NCBI GenBank assembly: GCA_003153875.1
Contig: PMBY01000331.1
Coordinates: forward strand, 36,081 to 45,204
DNA: 9,124 nucleotides
Origin: Myxococcales bacterium
Lineage (GTDB): Bacteria; Myxococcota; Polyangia; Fen-1088
Direction: 5' to 3'
Positions within the stretch are counted from its first letter, which is position 1, and every line of letters starts with the position of its first letter. This document shows positions 1 to 6,248 of this stretch, piece after piece. The notes below the pieces were generated by a model that searched no databases, was not told where the DNA came from, and saw only the letters and a list, made by a program, of their open reading frames with translations. Both the position numbers and the translations under genes were made by a program.

Positions 1-951
1 ATGGGAGGCCCGGATTCGCCGGCGGCGGTGGAGCCATTTCTGCGCAACCTGTTTTCCGATCCCGACATCATCCAGTTGCGCTGGGCGCCGCCTGTGCAGC
101 CGATCTTGGCGCGTTTCATCGCACACCGCCGGGCCCCTTTCTCGCGAGCCGCCTACGCCCAGATCGGCGGGCGCTCACCCATCCGTGAAGAGTCAACCGC
201 CCAGGTGCAAGCGGTGGTGGCAGCCATGGCCGCATCAGGTGTCGTGGCCAAGCCGTACCTGGCCATGAGCTACTGGCACCCCTTTCCCGCCGAGACCGTG
301 GCAGCCATGCAAGCTGACGGCATCACACGGGCTCTGCTGCTGCCACTGTATCCCCATCGATCGAGGACGACCAGCGGGTCAGCCTTTCGCACCATCGAGT
401 CCGCCCTGAAGAAAGCGCCAATCGCCACGGCCCGCATCGAGGGATACGCCACCAACCCGGGCTACTTGGACGCCCTGTGCGACCGCATCGCCGAAGCCTC
501 GGCGCAAATACCGGAGCTGGAACGTGCGACTGCCCCGGTGCTGTTTTCCGCGCACGGCCTTCCCGAAGACTACGTCCGTCGCGGCGATCCCTATCTCGAC
601 GATATCCGCGCGACCGTGGCCGCGGTCACGCAGCGGCTGGGGCTGGAGGGCCGGGCACAACTCGCCTTTCAAAGCCGCGTAGGTCGGCAGCGCTGGCTGG
701 GGCCCACCACGGAAAAAGCTCTTGATGCCCTACCTGGTGCGGGCCAGCGGGCCGTGGTCGTGGTTCCGGTTTCTTTCACTGGCGAACATCTCGAGACGCT
801 GCAAGAGATCGACATCCTCTACCGCGAAAGGGCCGCCGCGCGAGGGATCACCAGCTTCGCCCGGGCGCGGGCCGTGGGCTGTCATCCAGCCTTCATTGCA
901 GGGCTGGCGGGCTTGCTGATAACCGCCGCGCGCGATCGCGGCTGGGTGTAG
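1..951 (+). CDS. hemH: Ferrochelatase (HemH), 5' end cut by window
   Basis: Inserts Fe2+ into a porphyrin in the last part of haem synthesis; bacterial members are soluble or peripheral on the inner membrane. Motifs seen, in order: MGGPDSP at residues 1-7 (the usual near-N-terminal NxGxPDS motif), SYWHPF at 90-95, LLPLYPHRS at 113-121, SAHGLP at 184-189 with the catalytic His185, FQSRVG at 223-228, and GEHLETLQEID at 261-271 with the conserved acidic Glu265. The stop is TAG at 949-951. The ATG at base 1 is probably internal: the family normally has several residues before this motif, so the true start should lie upstream. The 316 visible residues are otherwise full length. Only two cysteines (160 and 294) are visible, too few for the four-Cys [2Fe-2S] site found in some ferrochelatases. 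The gene is convergent with the next one. Whether the substrate is protoporphyrin or coproporphyrin cannot be read from the sequence. Confidence 0.95.
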   Translation: MGGPDSPAAVEPFLRNLFSDPDIIQLRWAPPVQPILARFIAHRRAPFSRAAYAQIGGRSPIREESTAQVQAVVAAMAASGVVAKPYLAMSYWHPFPAETVAAMQADGITRALLLPLYPHRSRTTSGSAFRTIESALKKAPIATARIEGYATNPGYLDALCDRIAEASAQIPELERATAPVLFSAHGLPEDYVRRGDPYLDDIRATVAAVTQRLGLEGRAQLAFQSRVGRQRWLGPTTEKALDALPGAGQRAVVVVPVSFTGEHLETLQEIDILYRERAAARGITSFARARAVGCHPAFIAGLAGLLITAARDRGWV

Positions 952-965
952 CCCAACTACTGGGC
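951..965. other. Short hairpin spanning the convergent stop codons
   Basis: GCCCA (951-955) and TGGGC (961-965) form a perfect 5-bp inverted repeat around an ACTAC loop. The element covers the last base of the hemH stop and the stop of the minus-strand gene (957-959). An overlapping alternative pairs TGGG (943-946) with CCCA (952-955). No T-run follows on either strand, so it does not meet the intrinsic terminator pattern. It is the only structure available between two genes whose stops are five bases apart. Confidence 0.3.
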
Positions 966-2462
966 GAAGCAGCGCGGGTCGTCACGCGTGATAGCCGTCG
1001 TCGGGTCAGCGATGCCTGCGAAGCGGAAGAATGCGAAAATGCCCAGGTCGTCGCCCACCACCAAGACGTGCTTGTCTTGCTGCCCGCCGTCCTTGTGGTT
1101 CGGACAAACGCGGCTGCTGTCGAACTCTAGGTCAGCCAGGCCGATGCCGAAGAATCCCGTGTTGGCAATCGGATTGCTGTCGTAGACCACGGCGATCGGC
1201 GTCTTGACCTCGACAGGAGCTCCGGGAAGCCTGTAGACCAGTACCTGGCCGGCCTTGGGTGTGCCGCCCACGTCGGCCTGCAAGGCGGTGACGGCGAGTT
1301 CCTTGCTCCCGTCGCCATCGATGTCCACCAGAGCCACTCGCTGTCCGAACTCCGAAGCGCTGTCGGGGGTGTTGGGGTCGGCCATGGTGACCCCCGAAAC
1401 CGTCACGACCCGAACCTTGGTGAATCTCGTATACTTCGGGCTGCCGTCAAACGGGCTGTAGAAGAGATAGGCGCGATCGGGCGGCGCGCCCACCACCAGT
1501 TCGGCCAGGCCATCCCCGTTGAGGTCGTCCACCGCCGCCAGCGCCGTGCCGTATCCGCCGACCGCCGGAATGCCACCCTGATCAGGGAAGTTGACCGTGC
1601 CGGCGCAGAACAGCCCGGGTGGCGACGATGGGCTGGCCGGATTAATCCCATAGCGCAAGATGAACACTTTTCCGGTACCGCCTTTGACCGGCAATCCGAC
1701 GGCGATTTCTTGTCTGTGGACACCGTCGGCGTCGTCCAAGAAATTCCCGACCGCGAGCGACCGGTGTCGGTCGAGCGGCGTCGCGAGAGCGCCCGTGCAG
1801 GTGGTCGAAGCCAACAGGCCGTTGGTGATGCTGAGCACGGACACTCCGTTGTCGGAAACGACGATCGCCTCATCGTTGGTCTCATCGTTGGTTGTCTGGG
1901 TCACCTGCCCGCGTGCGACGGCCAGGCCGAAATGCCCGCGCGGCTGCGTGCCAGCCGGGCCATCAGTGGAAGCCCCGGGTTGCAAGCTGGCCTGTTGCAA
2001 GGCCACATTGACGCTGGTATCCGCACCCAGATTGAGGAACGCGATGCGACCGGCAGGTGCCCCCGATCCCAAGTTCGGCATGCCCAGCAGGATGGTACCC
2101 GCTGCCCCCGGGCCGTTCAGCCAAGCGGCGCTGGTGATGCCGCCCTGACTCTGGTCCGAAGGCTCGATCAGGGCGCGGAGATCGTCGCCGCTGGCACTCT
2201 GAACATGGGCTTTGCCGTCGCCGTCGAAATCCGCCCAGGCCAGGCTTGCCGTGTCGGTTCCCGCGAAAAGCAGACGGGCTGCCACCGTGGGCCTGTCTTG
2301 AGGTGGGGGCAAGGCCAGCAGCGTGCGGCCGACGTTCGAGCCGAAGCCGCTGGGCGCGCTGATGTACTGCACAGGCGCCTTGTCGAGCGCGGCACCGAAA
2401 TCCCCAGGATCGCAGCCGCCTGCGAGCGCCAGGGCAGACAACGCAACTATCGTCCGTCGCAT
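957..2462 (-). CDS. FG-GAP/VCBS beta-propeller lipoprotein
   Basis: Predicted 501-residue exported lipoprotein of unknown ligand. It starts MRRTIVALSALALAGGC, a type II signal peptide with the lipidated Cys at 17. Asp follows at +2, which keeps lipoproteins in the inner membrane in E. coli but may not apply here. The mature part has about seven FG-GAP-like blades, as in integrin alpha-type propellers. Clear Ca2+-loop motifs are DFDGDGK (78-84), DDLNGDG (312-318) followed by LVVGAPP, and DIDGDG (380-385); degenerate blades begin near GHFG (176) and GFFG (436). Four further cysteines (222, 286, 453, 498) could form disulfides. I chose the ATG at 2462 rather than an in-frame start 24 bases upstream: GGGGAGG lies 7 bases before it and the signal peptide then begins correctly. 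One base separates it from the PEGA gene stop, so co-transcription is likely. A role in surface adhesion or scaffolding is inference. Confidence 0.9.
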   Translation of the reverse strand: MRRTIVALSALALAGGCDPGDFGAALDKAPVQYISAPSGFGSNVGRTLLALPPPQDRPTVAARLLFAGTDTASLAWADFDGDGKAHVQSASGDDLRALIEPSDQSQGGITSAAWLNGPGAAGTILLGMPNLGSGAPAGRIAFLNLGADTSVNVALQQASLQPGASTDGPAGTQPRGHFGLAVARGQVTQTTNDETNDEAIVVSDNGVSVLSITNGLLASTTCTGALATPLDRHRSLAVGNFLDDADGVHRQEIAVGLPVKGGTGKVFILRYGINPASPSSPPGLFCAGTVNFPDQGGIPAVGGYGTALAAVDDLNGDGLAELVVGAPPDRAYLFYSPFDGSPKYTRFTKVRVVTVSGVTMADPNTPDSASEFGQRVALVDIDGDGSKELAVTALQADVGGTPKAGQVLVYRLPGAPVEVKTPIAVVYDSNPIANTGFFGIGLADLEFDSSRVCPNHKDGGQQDKHVLVVGDDLGIFAFFRFAGIADPTTAITRDDPRCFAQ

Positions 2463-2463
2463 C

Positions 2464-3933
2464 TTAGAACCTCCCCGTGGCGGCAAGCCCAGCGCCGTCC
2501 GGCACGCCGAAGGGGATCAGGCTGAGGTTTTTCGGCTCGGGCGTGGTCCGGTTGACATTGTTGACTGCGGCCGTGCTGGGCGGCCCCGATTCGAGGAAAT
2601 TCCACAGCGACATCAGCCCGGCGATCGCCCCCAGTCCGAACAACACGTCGGCTTCGATGTAGTCCCACTGGCCGGTACTGTTGCGCGAGTCGTTGTTCTT
2701 GGTGAACTTCGCAGGGTTCGCGATGTCGCGGTTGATCTGGTCCTTGACCCCCATGCCCTCCACGCCCCGCCAGATGCCGAGGCTAAACGCCACCGCCGAT
2801 GTGACGGCATAGGCCCATGCCCTGGTTCTGGGAGGCTTGGGCGAAAACTGCAGGTTCAGTGTCGTCTCGTCAGCGCGGTTGGCTGTCAGTTTGCCCGTGT
2901 AGGCTTCCATGCCTTCCTGCTGAACGACGATCTGATGTTCGCCCGGCTTGACCCGCTGCTCGCAGGGCATGGCGCAGGCGAGGACTCCGTCGACCATGAG
3001 ATGCGCGCCCTGGCTGTCTTTCCCGCCGGCCTTGAGCAAGGCGTAGTCGACGGTCTCCAGGGTAATCGTGTGCGTGGTGGCAGTTCCTGGCTCGACGGTG
3101 ATTTCCTTCTGACTCGTCTGATAGCCGGGCCTCGCCACCCACAGCATGTGCTTGCCTGGTTTGAGGTGTCCGGTGTACGGGGTTTTGCCGAGGGCGCCGA
3201 TTTCCTGGCGATCGATGAACACGTCGGCGCCGGGTACGTTGGCGATGACCTCGATCCAGCCCAGGAAGTGCTGTTCGGATAGCGCGATGTAGATCTCCAC
3301 CACCTTGTCGGTACGAGGAGAGATCTCGCGTTCTTCTGACTTGAACCCCTGGGCTTCGAAGATCAGCTTCACCGGCTTGGGCTCCAACGAGCCTTGCCAC
3401 GGGGTGGTGGCGAAGATCCCTTTGGATTTGTCATCGAGGTAGATGGTGGCGCCAGTCGGCTTGGTCTCGATGATCACCAGTCCCTTGGTCTCGATGGTGG
3501 GCAGCACCGCCGCGGGCGCGGGTGCCTTTTCGGCGGTTTTCGCCGCCGGAGGCGGTGGCGCCAGCAGCGCCTTCAGGCTCTCGATGCGAGTCTTGACGTC
3601 AGCGGCATCGCGGGCTTGCGGATCCTTGTCAAGATAGCGCTGGAACGTGTCGACGGCGCGATCCAATTTCTTCGCCTTCTCCAGCGCGACCGCGGCGTTG
3701 AAGAGAAACGAGCTGAAGGGCTTCTTGTCGTAGGCCGACAGGAACTTGGCTGCGGCGTCGTCCCACAGTTCCCTCAAGTAGAGGATCTGGGCTTCCTCGA
3801 ACTGGGCCTTGGCTGCCTGCAGGTCGAGGTCGGGAGCCGCTGGTTCCTGCGCTCGACCCACGTGTTCGGAGGCGACCACCGCGCCTACCAGGCACAAGGC
3901 TGCGGCTAGGGCTGGTTTCAGCAAGCGTTCCAT
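2464..3933 (-). CDS. TPR and triple-PEGA-repeat membrane protein
   Basis: Predicted 489-residue envelope protein. Residues 1-29 look like a signal peptide (MERLLKPALAAALCLVGAVV, then a polar end). Residues 35-124 are helical and TPR-like (AAKAQFEEAQILYLRELWDD, then FNAAVALEKAKKLDRAVDTF), followed by a Pro/Ala linker (126-145). Three PEGA-type beta repeats follow: about 151-204 (VIIETKPTGATIYLDD), 225-281 (GADVFIDRQEIG...TPYTGHLKPGKH) and 297-350 (GAHLMVDGVLACAMPCEQ, with a Cys320/Cys324 pair). Two hydrophobic segments at about 372-390 and 426-446 precede a tail with VNR (460-462) and AGLAATGRF. PEGA domains are extracytoplasmic modules common in surface and cell-wall proteins; the exact role here is unknown. 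The start at 3933 is chosen because it gives a compact signal peptide. An in-frame ATG at 3954 would add MAQSWIT, and neither has a strong Shine-Dalgarno. This is the first gene of a tight pair with the FG-GAP lipoprotein. Confidence 0.92.
   Translation of the reverse strand: MERLLKPALAAALCLVGAVVASEHVGRAQEPAAPDLDLQAAKAQFEEAQILYLRELWDDAAAKFLSAYDKKPFSSFLFNAAVALEKAKKLDRAVDTFQRYLDKDPQARDAADVKTRIESLKALLAPPPPAAKTAEKAPAPAAVLPTIETKGLVIIETKPTGATIYLDDKSKGIFATTPWQGSLEPKPVKLIFEAQGFKSEEREISPRTDKVVEIYIALSEQHFLGWIEVIANVPGADVFIDRQEIGALGKTPYTGHLKPGKHMLWVARPGYQTSQKEITVEPGTATTHTITLETVDYALLKAGGKDSQGAHLMVDGVLACAMPCEQRVKPGEHQIVVQQEGMEAYTGKLTANRADETTLNLQFSPKPPRTRAWAYAVTSAVAFSLGIWRGVEGMGVKDQINRDIANPAKFTKNNDSRNSTGQWDYIEADVLFGLGAIAGLMSLWNFLESGPPSTAAVNNVNRTTPEPKNLSLIPFGVPDGAGLAATGRF
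2470..2476 (-). promoter_or_regulatory. Shine-Dalgarno of the FG-GAP lipoprotein gene
   Basis: GGGGAGG on the minus strand, 7 bases before the ATG at 2462. It lies inside the last sense codons of the PEGA gene (GGG AGG TTC TAA, encoding Gly-Arg-Phe-stop). The stop is followed by one base and then the ATG. This fixes the start of the downstream gene and suggests translational coupling. Confidence 0.75.
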
Positions 3934-4049
3934 GGTGATCCATGATTGCGCCATTCACCGGGGACGATCAAGAAGGGAAAAGGAACAACGGAACTCGGCG
4001 GGGGGAGTCCGCGCATTCAAAGTTCCACACCGGCGCCCAGCCAGCGGCA

Positions 4050-4265
4050 CTACGCGATCACGTGAATCAGCGATGCGCTGGTCTCGTCCGCCGCGCGCGC
4101 CACAGCCAGGTTCGCCTGAGCCAGCCTCTGGTCCACCACGAGGCCGACCATGTCGTGGGCCACCCTTTCGTCCGGCGGCTGGTTGCGAACTCGCTCCGCC
4201 AGCCGCGCAATGTCGTCGCAGCGAGCGGAATAGCCTGCCAGAGCGGTACTGAGCGCTCGAATCAT
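4050..4265 (-). CDS. Small protein resembling flagellar rod-protein ends
   Basis: A 71-residue reading frame starting MIRALSTALAGYSARCDDIA and ending at TAG (4052-4050). The C-terminal half (DERVAHDMV at 32-40, then AQANLAVARAADETSASLI at 49-67) follows the pattern of FlgC/FlgG-type C-terminal helices, roughly D-x(2)-x-EMV, then ANL-V---ADE---LI. The first 25 residues match the N-terminal helix pattern (AL--AL-G--A). The central domain of real rod proteins is absent. Supporting evidence: about 79% G/C at third positions by hand count, and AGAGG 4 bases or AGGAG 10 bases before the ATG at 4265. A longer in-frame start at 4331 would add 22 residues with no family-like features. Without this gene, 3934-4489 would be an unusually long empty gap. 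It lies 116 bases upstream of the PEGA gene on the same strand. The family match is by pattern only, and a role in flagella is not implied. Confidence 0.6.
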   Translation of the reverse strand: MIRALSTALAGYSARCDDIARLAERVRNQPPDERVAHDMVGLVVDQRLAQANLAVARAADETSASLIHVIA

Positions 4266-4352
4266 GCTGCCTCTGCTCCTGATATCGACACGCAAGTTGA
4301 GAAGATTGAGTCGCGACTTGTTTCGGCCCACGCGCGGATAGCGCCCTGACGC

Positions 4353-4374
4353 TTGACAGCTTTTCGCCCCCCCC
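4353..4374 (+). promoter_or_regulatory. TTGACA hexamer followed by a C8 tract (possible promoter)
   Basis: A perfect sigma-70-type -35 hexamer, TTGACA, lies at 4353-4358, about 130 bases before the four-helix gene. A run of eight C (4367-4374) falls where the promoter spacer would be. No acceptable -10 hexamer is visible 16-18 bases downstream (the sequence there is around GTGTTGGG), so the promoter call is weak. The homopolymer itself is certain. Confidence 0.25.
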
Positions 4375-4381
4375 GGTGTTG

Positions 4382-4439
4382 GGATCTCACCACCGCTGTC
4401 TGTTGTTGGTCAGATCCACGGCGAGATCCTTCGGTTTTT
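4382..4439 (+). promoter_or_regulatory. Leader with two mutually exclusive stems and a T-run
   Basis: Arm A, GGATCTCACC (4382-4391), can pair with arm B, GGTCAGATCC (4408-4417), or with arm C, GGCGAGATCC (4420-4429), with one mismatch each. B and C are imperfect direct copies 12 bases apart. Arm C is followed by TTCGGTTTTT (4430-4439). The layout resembles a small attenuator (A:C terminator-like, A:B alternative) before the gene starting at 4490. The loops are 16 and 28 bases and the stems are short, so this remains a hypothesis. Confidence 0.2.
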
Positions 4440-4477
4440 GGCCACATTCCTCATAGGCCCAGCTCTTGCTTGGACTC

Positions 4478-4482
4478 GGGAG
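4478..4482 (+). promoter_or_regulatory. Shine-Dalgarno of the four-helix membrane protein gene
   Basis: GGGAG ends 7 bases before the ATG at 4490. It is too close to the ATG at 4484 (one base) and lies inside the frame if the TTG at 4466 were used. It therefore favours 4490 as the start, which also gives a clean signal peptide. Confidence 0.6.
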
Positions 4483-4489
4483 CATGACC

Positions 4490-5110
4490 ATGTCGCCTCG
4501 TCTTGGCGTGCTTGGCTTGGCGGCTCTGAGTATCTGGCCCAGCGTCGCATACGGCCAGAAACACTCCAGCGACAGCGGACGCAGCCAGCAGGCGAGCACG
4601 GATGAGGAAAAGTTACCATGGTTGGCCGCAACGCTTACTGCCGGCCCGGCTGTTCTCGGATATGGAATCGCGGCGGCGGCAGCTTTTCAAAGCGGGCATG
4701 TGACGTCCGCGCAGACCGTCTGTCTGGTCGGAGGTCTTTCGCTTGGCCTCCTCGGGCCGTCAGCGGGACACATCTACACTGGCAACTACCTTCGCGCTGG
4801 TTTGTTTGGCATGGGGCGTCTGGCCTTCGCGGGCATCGCGTTCGCTGGTCTTCTTTCGGCCATGCACCACCCCGACCGCGACGAGGCCGGGTACACAGAT
4901 GACAGATCCTGGCTCTTGGGACTCATGATTGCTGGCTCCGCTGGTGTGCTTGCTCTAACTATCTGGGAGAGCATCGACAGCTACTCGTCAGCAAGGGAGG
5001 TCAATCGGAAACGGAAGGGGCGGGCTTTGGCCCTGTCACCCTTCATCGTCCGAGCCACGAGCACGGGCTCTTCGTCGGTCGCCGGATTGCTGGTTTCCGG
5101 ACGGTTCTGA
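4490..5110 (+). CDS. Exported four-helix membrane protein with GRF C-terminus
   Basis: A 206-residue protein of unknown function. Residues 1-22 ([22 protein letters not shown]) form a signal peptide with a likely cleavage before QKH. A polar stretch follows, then four hydrophobic segments at about 44-66, 75-93, 102-124 and 141-161. [19 protein letters not shown] at 89-107 resembles the Pro-x-x-Gly-His/Gln-x-Tyr-x-Gly-x(3)-Arg turn seen in several small membrane proteins of myxobacteria (recalled, not searched). The tail has VNR (171-173), LALSPF and AGLLVSGRF, closely resembling the end of the PEGA protein on the opposite strand. Third-position G/C is about 68% by hand count and CTT codons are frequent, against about 79% in the phosphomevalonate kinase gene, so selection or origin may differ. 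It precedes the mevalonate operon by 70 bases on the same strand; a functional link to it is not evident. Confidence 0.82.
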   Translation: MSPRLGVLGLAALSIWPSVAYGQKHSSDSGRSQQASTDEEKLPWLAATLTAGPAVLGYGIAAAAAFQSGHVTSAQTVCLVGGLSLGLLGPSAGHIYTGNYLRAGLFGMGRLAFAGIAFAGLLSAMHHPDRDEAGYTDDRSWLLGLMIAGSAGVLALTIWESIDSYSSAREVNRKRKGRALALSPFIVRATSTGSSSVAGLLVSGRF

Positions 5111-5180
5111 CAGCAAGTCAGCCTTCTCTCGTTTCATTCTCTGTGCAGCGTCTGCGGGCTGTGGTCAAATAGCCCCCTCT

Positions 5181-6248
5181 ATGAACCGCCCAGCCTCGAC
5201 TAACATCGCGCGACGAAAGGCCGACCATCTGCACATCGCCAGGTCCGGCGCGGGCCGCTTCGCGCGCACGAGTCTCTTGGAATGCGTGCAGCTCATCCAC
5301 ACGGCACTGCCTGAGTTGGCACTCGACGAGATCGATCTTTGCACCACCCTACTCGGGCGGAAGCTGGCCGCGCCGCTCATGGTCGCGGGCATGACCGGAG
5401 GCACCCAGGAAGGCGCAACCATCAACCGCGTTCTGGCTGCCAGTGCCGAGAAACTCGGCATCGCGTTCGGGCTGGGCAGCGTGCGTCCTATGCTGGACCA
5501 CCCTGCCCTTGCGGCCACGTTTCAGGTGCGCAAGGTCGCGCCTTCGGTCTTCCTTTTCGCCAACCTGGGTGTGGCCCAGCTCCGCCAGATGAAGACCAGC
5601 GAGGTGGCTCAGGCCATGGATCGTGTGGGGGCAGACGCCATCTGCGTTCACCTCAACGCCGGACAGGAGTTGGCCCAGCCAGGCGGCGATCGCGACTTCC
5701 ACGACGGGCTGGCTACCATTCGCCGCTTGTGTGCCGAGCTGGGGCGGCCCTTGATGGTCAAAGAAACCGGCTGTGGTGTTTCGCCGTCGGTGGCGCGTGC
5801 CTTGGTCGACGTGGGCGTGACGGCCATCGACGTGTCGGGCGCGGGCGGTACCTCGTGGATCGCCATCGAAGCCCTGCGCGCGCGCGGCGCCCAGGCGACG
5901 CTGGGCCGCGAGTTGCGCGAATGGGGCATTCCCACCGCGGCCTGCGTGGGCTGGCTGGCGGGCGCGGGCCTGCGCGCCGAGATCGTGGCGTCCGGTGGCG
6001 TACGCACGGGTCTGGACGCCGCGCGGGCGCTCGCTCTCGGGGCCCGCGTGGTGGCGCTGGCCCAGCCAGCTTTGGTCGCCGCCTGCAAGGGCGGCGAGCG
6101 AGGAGCAACCGCCTACCTGTCCGGAATCATCGACGGCCTCCGCCAGGTGTGCCTGCTTTCGGGTCAGCGAAGCGCAGCCGACCTCGCCCGCGCCCCGCGC
6201 GTGATTACCGGTGAGCTCGGCCAGTGGCTGGCGCAAAGGCCGGCATGA
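5181..6248 (+). CDS. fni: Isopentenyl-diphosphate isomerase, type 2 (FMN)
   Basis: Interconverts IPP and DMAPP using reduced FMN and Mg2+ in the cytoplasm; unrelated in sequence to the type 1 (Nudix) enzyme. The 355 residues match the usual family length. Diagnostic motifs: RKADHL (12-17) at the N-terminus, AGMTGG (69-74), GSVR (99-102, often GSQR in relatives), FANLG (126-130), HLNAGQE (157-163) with the metal- and substrate-binding Asn/Gln/Glu, VKETGCG (193-199), SGAGGTSW (219-226) and the phosphate/FMN-binding SGGVRTGLD (271-279). The ATG at 5181 is the best start because it places RKADHL in its normal position. However, no Shine-Dalgarno is visible (the upstream bases are AGCCCCCTCT). It is the first gene of the mevalonate operon and overlaps the kinase gene by four bases. 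Confidence 0.97.
   Translation: MNRPASTNIARRKADHLHIARSGAGRFARTSLLECVQLIHTALPELALDEIDLCTTLLGRKLAAPLMVAGMTGGTQEGATINRVLAASAEKLGIAFGLGSVRPMLDHPALAATFQVRKVAPSVFLFANLGVAQLRQMKTSEVAQAMDRVGADAICVHLNAGQELAQPGGDRDFHDGLATIRRLCAELGRPLMVKETGCGVSPSVARALVDVGVTAIDVSGAGGTSWIAIEALRARGAQATLGRELREWGIPTAACVGWLAGAGLRAEIVASGGVRTGLDAARALALGARVVALAQPALVAACKGGERGATAYLSGIIDGLRQVCLLSGQRSAADLARAPRVITGELGQWLAQRPA

Noticed and set aside
1..3. ATG at base 1 as the true start of ferrochelatase.
   Set aside because: It is the Met of the conserved MGGPDS motif, and the family has residues before it. The window edge probably coincides with an internal codon.
1710..3282. Long plus-strand open frames (1710-2525 and 2323-3282) opposite the lipoprotein and PEGA genes.
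   Set aside because: They are antisense to genes with clear signal peptides and domain repeats, overlap each other, and their products are rich in Arg/Gly/Ala with no motif. This is expected from G/C-rich third positions.
3990..4026. Inverted repeat GGAACT (3990-3995) and AGTTCC (4021-4026) upstream of the PEGA gene as an operator.
   Set aside because: Six bases with a 25-base gap is easily found by chance. No promoter elements could be placed around it on the minus strand.
3942..4349. Plus-strand open frame of 135 codons across the gap between the PEGA and four-helix genes.
   Set aside because: No signal, motif or ribosome site. The minus-strand frame 4050-4265 in the same bases has a family-like sequence and good coding bias.
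5107..5121. CTGAC-AGCAA-GTCAG hairpin at the stop of the four-helix gene as a terminator.
   Set aside because: Only five base pairs, not GC-rich, and followed by a mixed pyrimidine tract rather than a T-run.
5339..6236. Nearly 300-codon open frames on both strands inside the isomerase gene.
   Set aside because: They are out of frame with a fully motif-supported enzyme and have low-complexity Arg/Gly/Ala composition. They are shadows of high-GC codon use.
6224..6247. GTG at 6224 as the start of mevalonate kinase.
   Set aside because: The ATG at 6245 has a better ribosome site and the four-base overlap used at the other operon junctions. The seven extra residues add nothing family-like.
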